NCBI GenBank assembly: GCA_016125225.1 | Contig: WGME01000004.1 | Location: forward strand, 372,001-436,000 | Length of the DNA: 64,000 nt | From: a bacterium | Lineage (GTDB): Bacteria > Planctomycetota > Planctomycetia > Planctomycetales > Planctomycetaceae | Direction of reading: 5' to 3' | Shown here: piece by piece, positions 32,939 through 42,173 of the stretch | Numbering within the stretch: position 1 is the stretch's first letter | Layout: each line of letters starts with the position of its first letter | Notes under the pieces: generated by a model | The model's database searches: none | Told to the model about the DNA's origin: nothing | What the model saw: only the letters and a program-made list of their open reading frames with translations | Made by a program: the position numbers and the translations under genes

Positions 32939-33310
32939 ATGTCGCGCTTGCTATGGCTGGCGTTTGAACGGCCGCCACATCCTGATGCCGTGTGCCATCC
33001 GGCGACCATGGACGATGTGCTGCTGATTCTTGAATGGCTCGAATCCGCGGAATCCCGGCGCGTGCATCTGTCGGAACAGCTGCGGGGGTATCTCGCCCAA
33101 CAGCACGACATCACGCCGTGGTCTCGACCGGCGGTTCCGTGTCGCCGTGAATCGGGGTTGTATGCCCTGGTTCCCTGGCGAATGGCGAAGTGGCTGTCGC
33201 ATGTGCTTCCCGCTTCGCCCGGCGTGATCGAGCGCACCCGTCGGCAACTGGAACGCTGGCTGCAAACCACATCTTCGTCCCCCATCGTTAACCCGGCCTT
33301 CTCATCCTGA
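32939..33310 (+). CDS. Hypothetical protein in phage-like cassette
   Basis: Conserved position between portal and protease; stop overlaps next ORF start. Confidence 0.6.
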   Translation: MSRLLWLAFERPPHPDAVCHPATMDDVLLILEWLESAESRRVHLSEQLRGYLAQQHDITPWSRPAVPCRRESGLYALVPWRMAKWLSHVLPASPGVIERTRRQLERWLQTTSSSPIVNPAFSS

Positions 33311-33354
33311 TGCCTTTCCTGCGCAACACTTTCTCATGGTTAAGGAGTCCTTCA

Positions 33355-34467
33355 ATGACCATGTCGTCACCCTCGATCGACTGCGAACCCTTAACGGAAC
33401 ATATCCGCGACTGGCGGACCACTGACCTGAAGGTCGATTCCCAAGCCCGGCGGGTGCAGAACCTGGTGCTTTGTGGAGCCCATTCGCGGAATGGTTACCG
33501 CTATTCCACCGAGGCCATGCAGGCCGCCGCGACTCTCTACGAACGGAAGCCGGTCTTTCTGGATCATGCGGCCAATACCTCGCGGCCGTATGAACGCAGC
33601 ACGCGTGATCTCGTTGGCATGGTACAGAACGCCCGCTATGACGCCGAACATATTCTCGGCGACATTCAGGTTCTGGATACCGAAGCCGGTCGCACTTTTC
33701 TAGCGTTGTTGGCTGCCGAGAATTCGCCCGTTGGCTTGAGTCATGTCGTCCTGGCGCAACGCGGCCCGCAATCGCAACTGGTCGAGAAGATTCACGACGT
33801 GGTGAGTGTCGATGCCGTGGTCTTTCCGGCGACCACACGCGGTTGGCGAGAAAGTACCGAGGCCCTGTGGCCGGGATCGTGGGAAGCCGTTGTCGAGCAG
33901 ATCGATGCCTTGCTACCGGCCCATCTCAGTCAGCTTGATCCCTCGCAAGAGCGCAGCGTTCGCCGGGTGGCGGTTTTCGGCACATCATTGATTATCGAGC
34001 AGACTTCAGCTGAGGGAACTCCGTCGCAGTGTGCCGAACTCTCCTGGTCCCTGAGTCCGCAGGGCGTCGTGCTGGGAGACGAATTGCGGCCCGTAGACCC
34101 AACGGATTTACGCACTCAGGCCTCGATCGGTGAGCTGCACGAGCAACTGAGGAGCACTCGCGCCGAAGTTCAACGACTCGAGAAATGTCTGCGAGAGCAA
34201 CACGACGCCGAGCAGTTGGAGGCTCTGCTCTCCGCCGCACATCTCCCAGCCTTCGCGATGACTGATGCCTTTCGCCAGCAACTGGCTACCAGCCCCGATG
34301 CGGATCGTCGTCGGCAGTTGATCACCGAACGTCAGCAGCTCATTGAGCGGGCGATGCGACCAGCCGTGGCGAGTCGTGCGCGTCTCGTTCCCAGTAGTTC
34401 AGGCGATGGGGATTTCGTGCGGGCCGTGCGGGGAATCCGCGGCGGTGTTCTGTGCGGCCAGGCCTAG
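33355..34467 (+). CDS. Prohead/capsid maturation serine protease-like
   Basis: RRVQNLVLCGAHSRNGYRYS...PVFLDHA...AENSPVGLSHVVL pattern plus Gln/Arg-rich coiled-coil C-terminus (scaffold-like). Confidence 0.65.
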   Translation: MTMSSPSIDCEPLTEHIRDWRTTDLKVDSQARRVQNLVLCGAHSRNGYRYSTEAMQAAATLYERKPVFLDHAANTSRPYERSTRDLVGMVQNARYDAEHILGDIQVLDTEAGRTFLALLAAENSPVGLSHVVLAQRGPQSQLVEKIHDVVSVDAVVFPATTRGWRESTEALWPGSWEAVVEQIDALLPAHLSQLDPSQERSVRRVAVFGTSLIIEQTSAEGTPSQCAELSWSLSPQGVVLGDELRPVDPTDLRTQASIGELHEQLRSTRAEVQRLEKCLREQHDAEQLEALLSAAHLPAFAMTDAFRQQLATSPDADRRRQLITERQQLIERAMRPAVASRARLVPSSSGDGDFVRAVRGIRGGVLCGQA

Positions 34468-34520
34468 GGGCCTCGTTGCCTCGTCCGCTTATTCCTCTTC
34501 TTTCTGAAAGGTCATGTTCC

Positions 34521-35003
34521 ATGTCCAATCGTCTGCGTTTTCGCAGTGGTCAGGTCGAACTGCACAAAGTGCGTGTCAACAGCGATACCGTGCTGGAAGC
34601 TGGTGACCTGGTTTATCTCGATACCGATGATGTCAAACCGGCGAGCGAGTTCGCCTTCGACACCGATCTCGCAACCACCCGGAGTAACTTTGCCGCTGTC
34701 TTTCTAGGGGTGTGTCATCAAGCCTCGGCGGATGGCGAGACCGCCGATGTCTCGGTCGATTTGAGTCCGCTGGCGGTTTATGAGTTCGATGTCGACGCCG
34801 ACACGTTTGAACTCGGCAACAAACTGGCCTGCGATGGTGACTCCGATGGCCTGGCCGCCCAGCAGCTCGCCAAGGTGACCAATGCTGCCCATGCCATCGC
34901 CCGGGCCAGCGAGTTCAAAGCGACCGCGGCGTCTCTGCTCCGCGTGCAGTTCGCCTCGGCGTTTCATGCGGCATCGGCCAACGTGAACGCCGCCATCGGG
35001 TAG
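34521..35003 (+). CDS. Putative capsid decoration-like protein
   Basis: 160 aa immediately upstream of the capsid gene; ATG 34521 with AAAGG upstream. Confidence 0.5.
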   Translation: MSNRLRFRSGQVELHKVRVNSDTVLEAGDLVYLDTDDVKPASEFAFDTDLATTRSNFAAVFLGVCHQASADGETADVSVDLSPLAVYEFDVDADTFELGNKLACDGDSDGLAAQQLAKVTNAAHAIARASEFKATAASLLRVQFASAFHAASANVNAAIG

Positions 35004-35059
35004 GCCGCACGCTCCATCAGTTTTCAAGTTTCGACATTCGCACATCAAAGGAATTGTCC

Positions 35060-36259
35060 ATGCAAGGCAGTAGCCTCAAACATCTGGTGGAGTCGCTCGG
35101 AGCCGAGGGCTTCTACCACAAACTCTGTACGTTGCTCAACGAGCAGCAGTTGTCGGTCGATGACTTCAGTTACTACGAACTCGCCGAAGCCTGTGGTGTG
35201 CTGCCACAGTTGCGACGGCTGCGGGAATGGTCGGCCGATGGCACGCCGGTAACCGCGCTGCTGCGGGAATCGAACCCCGGCGTAAATACCAGCCTGTTCC
35301 AGGTGGTGACGGGCGAACTCATCGGTCGCAAGGTGATCGAGGGGTACGAAGACAAATCGGGCTTCATTGGCGACAAACTCGTCACCGTGATGCCCAGCCG
35401 TGTCCGCAACACGAAAATCGCCGGCTTTCGAGCATTGTCGGGACCGTCCGAAGTCCATGAAGGGCATCCGTACGAAGAGTCAACTTTTGAGGAAAAGTAC
35501 GTTGCCACCTCGGAAACCAAGCAGGGGCGGGTCCTCTCCATCAATGAAGAGTTGATCGCGTTCGATCAAACGGGTGAGATCAACCGCCGAGCACGAGCGC
35601 TCGGATTCTATCTGCGGCAGGAACGGGAGCGGACCATTGTCCGCGCGGTGACCGACGCCGATGCTGCTGCGGGCAAATACGTCTATCGCCCCAGCGGTCA
35701 GGGCACCGCGCTCTATGCGATCGATGGTTCCCATCGCAACTGGATCGGGGCCGGGAACACGACTTCCGAGGATTTTGATGCCGCCGTTCCGCTCGTTGAT
35801 TGGACCGATATCGACACGGCCCTCAACTATCGGGCGACCGAAGTCAAAGATGACCGCATCGACGGCACGGCAAGGCCGATCATGGCACCGGTCAAACAGA
35901 TCCTGGTACCCGAACGGCTCCGTGGCACGGCTCGCAGCATCATTCATTCGACCGAAATCACCGTCTCCGATGGTGACCAGGAAACGCGATTTGCGAATCC
36001 CGTTCAGGGGTTGGTCGAAGTGCTGAGTTCACCCTTCATTGATGAGCAGGGCGGGCAAGCCATCAATGACTGGTACATCGGCGACTTCCAGAAGCAGTTC
36101 CTGTGGACCGAAATCTGGCCGGTGCAGACCTTCCTGCAACGGGCCGACAGCGATGCCGCTTTCGATCGTGATGTCGTGCTGCGGGTGAAAGTGCGGTACT
36201 ACGGCGGCGTATCGGCGGTGGATACCGTCTTCGTCACCAAAGTGGATGGGGCCGCGTAG
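35060..36259 (+). CDS. Phage major capsid-like protein
   Basis: About 400 aa, position after protease/decoration genes, capsid-like composition (ESTFEEKYVATSETKQGRVLSINEELIAFDQTGEINRRARALG). Confidence 0.7.
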   Translation: MQGSSLKHLVESLGAEGFYHKLCTLLNEQQLSVDDFSYYELAEACGVLPQLRRLREWSADGTPVTALLRESNPGVNTSLFQVVTGELIGRKVIEGYEDKSGFIGDKLVTVMPSRVRNTKIAGFRALSGPSEVHEGHPYEESTFEEKYVATSETKQGRVLSINEELIAFDQTGEINRRARALGFYLRQERERTIVRAVTDADAAAGKYVYRPSGQGTALYAIDGSHRNWIGAGNTTSEDFDAAVPLVDWTDIDTALNYRATEVKDDRIDGTARPIMAPVKQILVPERLRGTARSIIHSTEITVSDGDQETRFANPVQGLVEVLSSPFIDEQGGQAINDWYIGDFQKQFLWTEIWPVQTFLQRADSDAAFDRDVVLRVKVRYYGGVSAVDTVFVTKVDGAA

Positions 36260-36334
36260 TCACGTGGCGTCCTTCGAGCCGCGGGGGCCATTTCCCCGCG
36301 GTTTTCTTCCACCTCATTCACAGGTCGATGGATT

Positions 36335-36622
36335 ATGGCGGATTTGACATCGCTCGACAGCATCGCAGGGCAACCGCTATCGGAAGCTCAGATTCGGGGC
36401 ATCCTCGCGCAGATCGACCTCGACATCACCAACCTGCTGCGGGATGGCAAGCTCGCTGCGGTGAAGTATGCCGTCGGTTCCAACATCGGTCCCAGCGCCG
36501 ATCGGGCGGCTAATCTCAAGGCCTTGCTCGAAGCCCGTCAGCACTATGAAACGTTGCTCACGGCTTTCCCGGCCTGGGAAGTCTCGCAGGGTGTCGATGA
36601 TTCCCCTTTCACTCCGGAGTAA
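36335..36622 (+). CDS. Small phage-like hypothetical protein (connector/gpW-like candidate)
   Basis: 95 aa, LLEARQHYETLLTA, follows capsid gene. Confidence 0.55.
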   Translation: MADLTSLDSIAGQPLSEAQIRGILAQIDLDITNLLRDGKLAAVKYAVGSNIGPSADRAANLKALLEARQHYETLLTAFPAWEVSQGVDDSPFTPE

Positions 36623-36625
36623 CCC

Positions 36626-36847
36626 ATGGACGACAAACTCGATCGCGTCCTGGAGTCGTTGCAGCAGGTGGCCGTGAGCGTCGAAAGCCTACGAGTCTCG
36701 CTCAATCGGCTGATTGATGTCACCGAGGATCATGAACAACGACTACGGCGACTGGAAACCTGGCGGAACAACCTCACGCCGGTGATTGCCGTGAGCACGT
36801 TTGTGTTGGGTTCGCTCTTCAACGCGTTCCTGCATCGACTGCAGTAG
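36626..36847 (+). CDS. Small coiled-coil protein with C-terminal TM (XhlA-like architecture)
   Basis: MDDKLDRVLESLQQVAVSVESLRVSLNRL...WRNNLTPVIAVSTFVLGSLFNAFL. Confidence 0.6.
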   Translation: MDDKLDRVLESLQQVAVSVESLRVSLNRLIDVTEDHEQRLRRLETWRNNLTPVIAVSTFVLGSLFNAFLHRLQ

Positions 36848-36942
36848 TGGTCGATGGTTGAAAAGCCGCCACCGCCGAGTGGCGGGTTTATGATTTCGTC
36901 GATGGACCGTCCAGTCATCAGCAGCCAAATTGGAGACAACTC

Positions 36943-37299
36943 GTGATCCCAGACCGCTCGGAAGAACTTTCACTGGCGTTGGCAGACTGGGGCGTCACGA
37001 TCACGCATCTGGCCGTCACTGCCGCGTTTGATGCCGAAACGCAAACGGTATCGGAAACCACCGCCACGACCGAGTTGCTCGCCATCCTGGGACCGCTCGA
37101 ATCGAAAGTCCACGCATCTCTACCAGGCCAGCAACAACGGCAACAGCGATCCCTGCTTGTCCGTTCTACCGATTGGCCTGAGATCGATGCTGGCGTCACC
37201 CGCCGCGTGATCATTGAGGACGTGAGTTACGACATCATCGAGATCCTCGTTTCGGAAGCCGCTGGTTGGCTGCGAGTCACCGGTGTCCGCCGCGATTGA
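36943..37299 (+). CDS. Putative head-tail connector protein
   Basis: 118 aa, position in cassette; no motif proof. Confidence 0.5.
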   Translation: MIPDRSEELSLALADWGVTITHLAVTAAFDAETQTVSETTATTELLAILGPLESKVHASLPGQQQRQQRSLLVRSTDWPEIDAGVTRRVIIEDVSYDIIEILVSEAAGWLRVTGVRRD

Positions 37300-37322
37300 A
37301 CCCACTCAGCATAGGCTCGGAA

Positions 37323-37763
37323 ATGACCACGATCACTTTGTCACAAATCTCCGGATCACTTTGCCGGGCCTGGTCGGCAGCGATGGGCACCACCCCCCCG
37401 ACGATATATCCCCAGATGTTCGCCAACACCGACCAATGGTCGACCTGGTATGAACTGATCATCGAGTCCTGGACACCCCGTTGGCCGCGTGCTGGTGACC
37501 CCGTGCAAGGGTCCATTGATGTGAGAGTGACCGTCTGTGCCAAGCCTACGATCACGGCCGCACAGGTGACTGCGCTCTTGGAACAAGCCCGCTTGGTCTT
37601 CAGTGGGCAGGCCATCGCCGTCCGCAGTTCTTCCAGTGATCCCATCGTTGGCCGAGTTCGTTTCCAGGACGCGGTAGTCCAGAACCAATCCGAGAAAACG
37701 GCTCATCCCGGCGGACAACTCTGGCAACTGCAATGGACCGGCAACGTGCTGGCGGAACAGTGA
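37323..37763 (+). CDS. Putative tail-terminator-like protein
   Basis: ORF 37266..37763, probable ATG 37323 (MTTITLSQISGSLCRAW); size and position fit. Confidence 0.5.
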   Translation: MTTITLSQISGSLCRAWSAAMGTTPPTIYPQMFANTDQWSTWYELIIESWTPRWPRAGDPVQGSIDVRVTVCAKPTITAAQVTALLEQARLVFSGQAIAVRSSSSDPIVGRVRFQDAVVQNQSEKTAHPGGQLWQLQWTGNVLAEQ

Positions 37764-37765
37764 TT

Positions 37766-37890
37766 GGCTAAGGGTTCAGGGCTGAGTGCTAAGGGCTAAA
37801 CAGATACAGCGGAAGGCGTAAAGCAAAAAGCGGAAAGCCAGACTTGAGATTTTGGTATCCCGCCTTTGCTCTCAACTCTCAACCATCGAC
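37766..37890. repeat. Composite spacer A: GGCTAAGGGTTCAGGG ... AACTCTCAACCATCGAC
   Basis: Both end blocks recur exactly in the spacer at 47423-47532. Confidence 0.75.
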
Positions 37891-37916
37891 TCTTAACTTT
37901 CCAGCGAGCCAACATC

Positions 37917-38366
37917 ATGCCCTTCACTTTCCGACCGGCAATTGTGCGTGGCGAGACGTTGTACGAACTGCCGCGGCCATTGCCTCAATTGAAGCTCGTC
38001 GATACCTGGGACAGCGAAGGCTTCAAAGTTCCCTTGCGTGACGGCGAAACCCGGCAGAGGCATTCTCGCAATGGCGTGGTGATCACCTTGTCCGGGGATG
38101 TGTTGAGTCATGATGGGACTTTGCAACTCGATGAACAGGCCATGTTCGAAACGCTCGAAGGCCTGCGGGCGGCGTTGCACGTCGGCGGTGAGACCGAACG
38201 CTATCGGCTCTATCTTTATTTCGATGCCGCGACTGAAACGTATCGCCACTTCCGCGACTGTTCGACATTGAAATTCGAATACGACCTTAGCGATGCCACG
38301 CGGTTCCGCTATGAACTGCAGATTCATGCGGAAGATCCGCAGCTTTATACGACCGGGCTGGAGTAA
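37917..38366 (+). CDS. Putative phage tail component
   Basis: 150 aa; FKVPLRDGETRQRHSRNGVVITLSGDV reminiscent of distal-tail proteins; cassette position. Confidence 0.5.
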   Translation: MPFTFRPAIVRGETLYELPRPLPQLKLVDTWDSEGFKVPLRDGETRQRHSRNGVVITLSGDVLSHDGTLQLDEQAMFETLEGLRAALHVGGETERYRLYLYFDAATETYRHFRDCSTLKFEYDLSDATRFRYELQIHAEDPQLYTTGLE

Positions 38367-38413
38367 GCCAACTCGCGTTTCGCTCGCCCCCTTCCGCATA
38401 CGGACCAATCATC

Positions 38414-39934
38414 ATGGCCTATCAACGTCGCCTGCTCCGTTATGGTCCCTCGCCGGATGAACTGCTGGAATCGCTGGATGAGCGGGCCATTGCCGGTTGT
38501 CGATTTACCCTCGAACGTGTTGGCGGTTGCGGTGCGGGGCAATTGAAGTTGCGTGATGCTTTTGCCGATCGTGCGGCGTTGACCGTCGGAACCTGGATTG
38601 CCTGCGAGTATGCCGATGGGGATCGCTGGTATCTGGGCCAGATTGTGGAACGGGTCACCCAGAGTCCGGCGGGGATCACGTTGCAACTGGCGGGTCTGTC
38701 GCAACAGTTGCAGCAGGTCTTTCCCGGGGGATTCGGTGTCGACAGTGATGATCCGCCGCATCGGTATGCGCTCACCGATTTGTTTTCCGAAGATCCCGAT
38801 CGTGCTCTGGAAACACTTGATGTGGTCGAACGTCCGGAAGACATCGTGCGGCTGCTGCTGTCGCAGTATGTCGTCTCGGCGACCAGCATCACCTATGTGC
38901 CGGAACTTGTGGAGAATGCCGACGTCATGGCCGATGTCGCCAGCTTGAAGTTTTATGGCGAAGAGTCGGTCAGTTCGATTCTCAAAGACCTGGCCTTGCG
39001 GGTGCAGCACGCTGCGTGGGGTGTGAATGAAGCGGGTCAATTTTACTTTCTGCCGGAACGCAGCACGCTGCTGATGACGTGCCAGGAAAGCGTGGATGCG
39101 GTCGAACTCCGTGAGTCAGTGTCTCACGATCAAATCTTCAATCGTGTGCTGCTCACCGGTGGCTACATTTATGGTCCGCTCGGCACCGCCCGCTGGCGTG
39201 CCAATTATCGGCAACCGGCGAGCATCGCGACGTATGGGGAACGTCGCATCAAAATCTGGGTCCCTTGGATTCGAACCAGCGAAGACTCACAGCAATTCGT
39301 GCGGGAATTCTTCGATGTCTATGCCCAGCCCACCAATCATTTCCGAGTGACGATCGCAAATCCGACGACCTGCCCTTGGCCCTGGTTGGGATGCGTGCGG
39401 CTGCTGGATAGTGAGAGCAATGAACTGATCACCGCTCAACCAGAACGTGTCATCGTGGAGTTCGACCACACCCCTGTGCTTACATTTGAACTCGGGCCGG
39501 ATGATCCCCGCAAACTCTGGCCGTCGCCGCCGCATGAAGAACGCTATCCACGTGAACGGTTATCAGAATTTGATCTCACTGACCCACCGAGCGACTTCGG
39601 TTCTTCCAGCGATGATGAGAGCAGTGGTCTCACCAGCACCGCCAGTTCTTCTTCGGACGACATGACAACTTCGAGCGGATCGTGGTCCAGCAGTGAAGCA
39701 GGTTCCGATGCAGGATCGTCTGCCGCCAGCTCCTCGGCTGCTGAGTCCGATTCCGGAAGTGATTCGTCACTGGTTTCGTCGAGCATGCTGATATCGGACG
39801 CATCAAGTTCCGACATGAGTTTCGATAGCGATTCGTCGTCTGAACTGCCGCCACCGTGGTCGGGACCCGGTTCGAGTGGAGGAGGCGGGAGTGGAAGCGG
39901 CGGCAGCGGTTGGTCGGGGACGGGATCGCTCTAG
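38414..39934 (+). CDS. Putative tail hub-like protein with Ser/Asp/Gly-rich C-terminal tail
   Basis: 506 aa; N-terminal two-thirds globular (SVSSILKDLALRVQHAAWGVNEAGQFYFLPE), final ~110 aa low complexity S/D/G. Confidence 0.55.
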   Translation: MAYQRRLLRYGPSPDELLESLDERAIAGCRFTLERVGGCGAGQLKLRDAFADRAALTVGTWIACEYADGDRWYLGQIVERVTQSPAGITLQLAGLSQQLQQVFPGGFGVDSDDPPHRYALTDLFSEDPDRALETLDVVERPEDIVRLLLSQYVVSATSITYVPELVENADVMADVASLKFYGEESVSSILKDLALRVQHAAWGVNEAGQFYFLPERSTLLMTCQESVDAVELRESVSHDQIFNRVLLTGGYIYGPLGTARWRANYRQPASIATYGERRIKIWVPWIRTSEDSQQFVREFFDVYAQPTNHFRVTIANPTTCPWPWLGCVRLLDSESNELITAQPERVIVEFDHTPVLTFELGPDDPRKLWPSPPHEERYPRERLSEFDLTDPPSDFGSSSDDESSGLTSTASSSSDDMTTSSGSWSSSEAGSDAGSSAASSSAAESDSGSDSSLVSSSMLISDASSSDMSFDSDSSSELPPPWSGPGSSGGGGSGSGGSGWSGTGSL

Positions 39935-39966
39935 CTGAGGGTTTCACAAATCAGATCGATCAAGAC

Positions 39967-39990
39967 GCCCAGGGATAGCGATCCCTGGGC
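39967..39990. terminator. Intergenic hairpin GCCCAGGGATAGCGATCCCTGGGC
   Basis: 23/24 identical to 23969-23992; follows the tail-hub-like CDS. Confidence 0.7.
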
Positions 39991-40023
39991 TTCAGACGCG
40001 GGTTGATCGACAGTATCAATCTG

Positions 40024-41175
40024 ATGTCTGAGTCAACGACAACACGCCGAACGGGGATGACATCGATGACATCCGCTACTCAAGATTCGCCGCTGTTCTA
40101 TCGCTTGGATACCGACCAGCATGTGCAGCCGATGCCTCTCGAGGATCTATATGGCGGGCCGCAAGCCTCGACGTGCTGGCTGATTGGTGGCGGACCGTCG
40201 CTCTGCGAGTTGCCCTGTGAGGAGATCGCCCGCAGTCCGATTCCCAAGATGACAATTAACTTGAGCGGCACGGGGTTATTGCGGCCAAACTTCTGGACGT
40301 CATACGATCCCACGGCACGGTTTCATCGATCGATCTATCTCGATCCCGGCATCCTCAAGTTTGTGCATCGTCGCCGGTCAATGGACCTGGTGCCTGAGAC
40401 AACTTTCAAAGTGTGTGAATGCCCGGGTGTGATCTTTTTCGATCGTCATGACGGCCGTGATTTTTCGACGTTCCTCAGTCCCAATGCTCCGGGCATCATC
40501 GACTGGGCCGACTCCATGGTGCAGGCGATCGATCTGCTTTACCGGCTCGGTTTTCGCAAAATCTATCTCGCGGGTTGCGAACTGCGGGTGCGGCCGCCGG
40601 CAGAGTTATGGCAGCAGGCGTTGGAGCGCAAGATCCCGGTTGAACCGTGGGGCTTGCTCGGTGAGTTCTTCAAGGCGTGTGAAACTCATGGCCTATGGTC
40701 GGAAGAAACAGCCGCAACCAAGGACCTTGCCATCTATCACTTCGATGAATCGAAATCGCTGCGAGCGGCTGTGCAGACCGATCAGCATTACTATCGGATC
40801 ACGCAATGCCTGCGGTTAGCACGGCGAAATCTGACACAGCATGGTTTGCAGTTGATTTCGGTGACACCGGAAAGCCGGCTGAACGATTACTTTCCGTATC
40901 AGCCCGTCGCGGAAGTCCTTGACGAGATGCGATTGCGAGTTGGTGATGCGGGACAGGAACCGACCCGGGGATTGTATTCGCAGCAAGCGTCCAGGGCTCC
41001 CGCGCTCTTAGGGCCGATGCGGGATGTCAAGCCGCCCAACTGGTCGGCGGCCCCTTCTCCGTTGAAACCCGGAAAGCCGGACGATGCACCGCAATTACTG
41101 GTCGAAGCCGAAGGCTGGATCGCGGCAGGGCATCGCTTTCAGGATGCGTATCGTACGCCGCAAGAGGTCGGTTGA
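40024..41175 (+). CDS. Protein with GGGPSL motif, DUF115/Maf-like (sugar-related) candidate
   Basis: CWLIGGGPSLCELPCEEIARSPIPKMTINLSGTGLLRPNFWTSYDP; SMVQAIDLLYRLGFRKIYLAGCEL. Confidence 0.5.
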   Translation: MSESTTTRRTGMTSMTSATQDSPLFYRLDTDQHVQPMPLEDLYGGPQASTCWLIGGGPSLCELPCEEIARSPIPKMTINLSGTGLLRPNFWTSYDPTARFHRSIYLDPGILKFVHRRRSMDLVPETTFKVCECPGVIFFDRHDGRDFSTFLSPNAPGIIDWADSMVQAIDLLYRLGFRKIYLAGCELRVRPPAELWQQALERKIPVEPWGLLGEFFKACETHGLWSEETAATKDLAIYHFDESKSLRAAVQTDQHYYRITQCLRLARRNLTQHGLQLISVTPESRLNDYFPYQPVAEVLDEMRLRVGDAGQEPTRGLYSQQASRAPALLGPMRDVKPPNWSAAPSPLKPGKPDDAPQLLVEAEGWIAAGHRFQDAYRTPQEVG

Positions 41176-41198
41176 CGTCGGCGATTGGAACGCGATTC

Positions 41199-42170
41199 AT
41201 GAAACCACGTCTGTTGCAGATTGCGAATGTCGGGCAGATTTGCGGTGGCACGGCGGCTTGTGCCTGGACAGTGACGCAGGCCTTGCCGGGCTTCGATCAT
41301 CACGTGGCCTTTCTCAGCTCGATTCACGCTGACACCCGGCGAGTCTTTGTGGATGCAACGTTGCATGCCTGGACAACGGTGACATTAAACCTTGTGCGAT
41401 CGGTCTGTCCGGATGTTGTACTGCTGCATAACATCTCGCCGCAGAAGCTGAATCAGCGGTTGCCGATTCCGACCGTGCAATACGTCCATTCTGCAGGAAG
41501 GAAAGCGGAAGCCGATGTCACGGTCTACTGTTCTCACTGGCTGGCTCAGCAATTTGAGGCTGATAGCGATGATGTGCTCTGGCAGGGGGTGCCGTTGGTC
41601 AATGTCGCGCGAACATCTGCCACAGATCGCCCATTGATTATCGGCCGCATCTGCACGCCCCAGTTATGCAAGTGGCCGATGGAGCTGATCGCGTTCTATG
41701 AAACATTGTCGCCGGTAGCTCCGGAGGTGTGGTGGGAATTCGTCGGCTGTCCGTCCGAATTGCAGGCTGGGCTCAAGCAAGCCTGTGGGGGGCGGGCTCG
41801 ATTCTTTCCCGCGGGATGGGAACAGCGTCAGTTTTTGGGATGCTGGGACGCCTTGCTGTATCACCATCCGACCTTGCCGGAATCGTTTGGCCGCGTGGTG
41901 GCCGAGGCCATGCGTGCCGGTTGTATTCCCATTGTCGATCATATGGGCGGCTTCCGTGAGCAGTTGAGGGAAGGGGGCGGATTCCTCTGCCGAGACCTGA
42001 GTGACTTTCAGCAGGCCATGATACAACTCCGCGATCCGTCACTGCGCAAAACGCTGTCGCAACAAACGCTACAAATTGGTGAATCACGCTGGTCTCTGGA
42101 TCGATTCGCAAAAGCTCTGCTGACCAGACTGGATGCTGCTGTCGCCCACTTTTCACGTGCAGCTTCTTGA
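41199..42170 (+). CDS. GT-B type glycosyltransferase (family 4-like)
   Basis: IGRICTPQLCKWPMELI...LLYHHPTLPESFGRVVAEAMRAGCIPIVDHMGGFREQL. Confidence 0.85.
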   Translation: MKPRLLQIANVGQICGGTAACAWTVTQALPGFDHHVAFLSSIHADTRRVFVDATLHAWTTVTLNLVRSVCPDVVLLHNISPQKLNQRLPIPTVQYVHSAGRKAEADVTVYCSHWLAQQFEADSDDVLWQGVPLVNVARTSATDRPLIIGRICTPQLCKWPMELIAFYETLSPVAPEVWWEFVGCPSELQAGLKQACGGRARFFPAGWEQRQFLGCWDALLYHHPTLPESFGRVVAEAMRAGCIPIVDHMGGFREQLREGGGFLCRDLSDFQQAMIQLRDPSLRKTLSQQTLQIGESRWSLDRFAKALLTRLDAAVAHFSRAAS

Positions 42171-42173
42171 AAT

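Noticed and set aside
31521-42170. Complete active prophage
   Set aside because: No terminase, integrase, replication, lysis, tape measure or flanking att/tRNA signal visible; reported as a structural cassette only.
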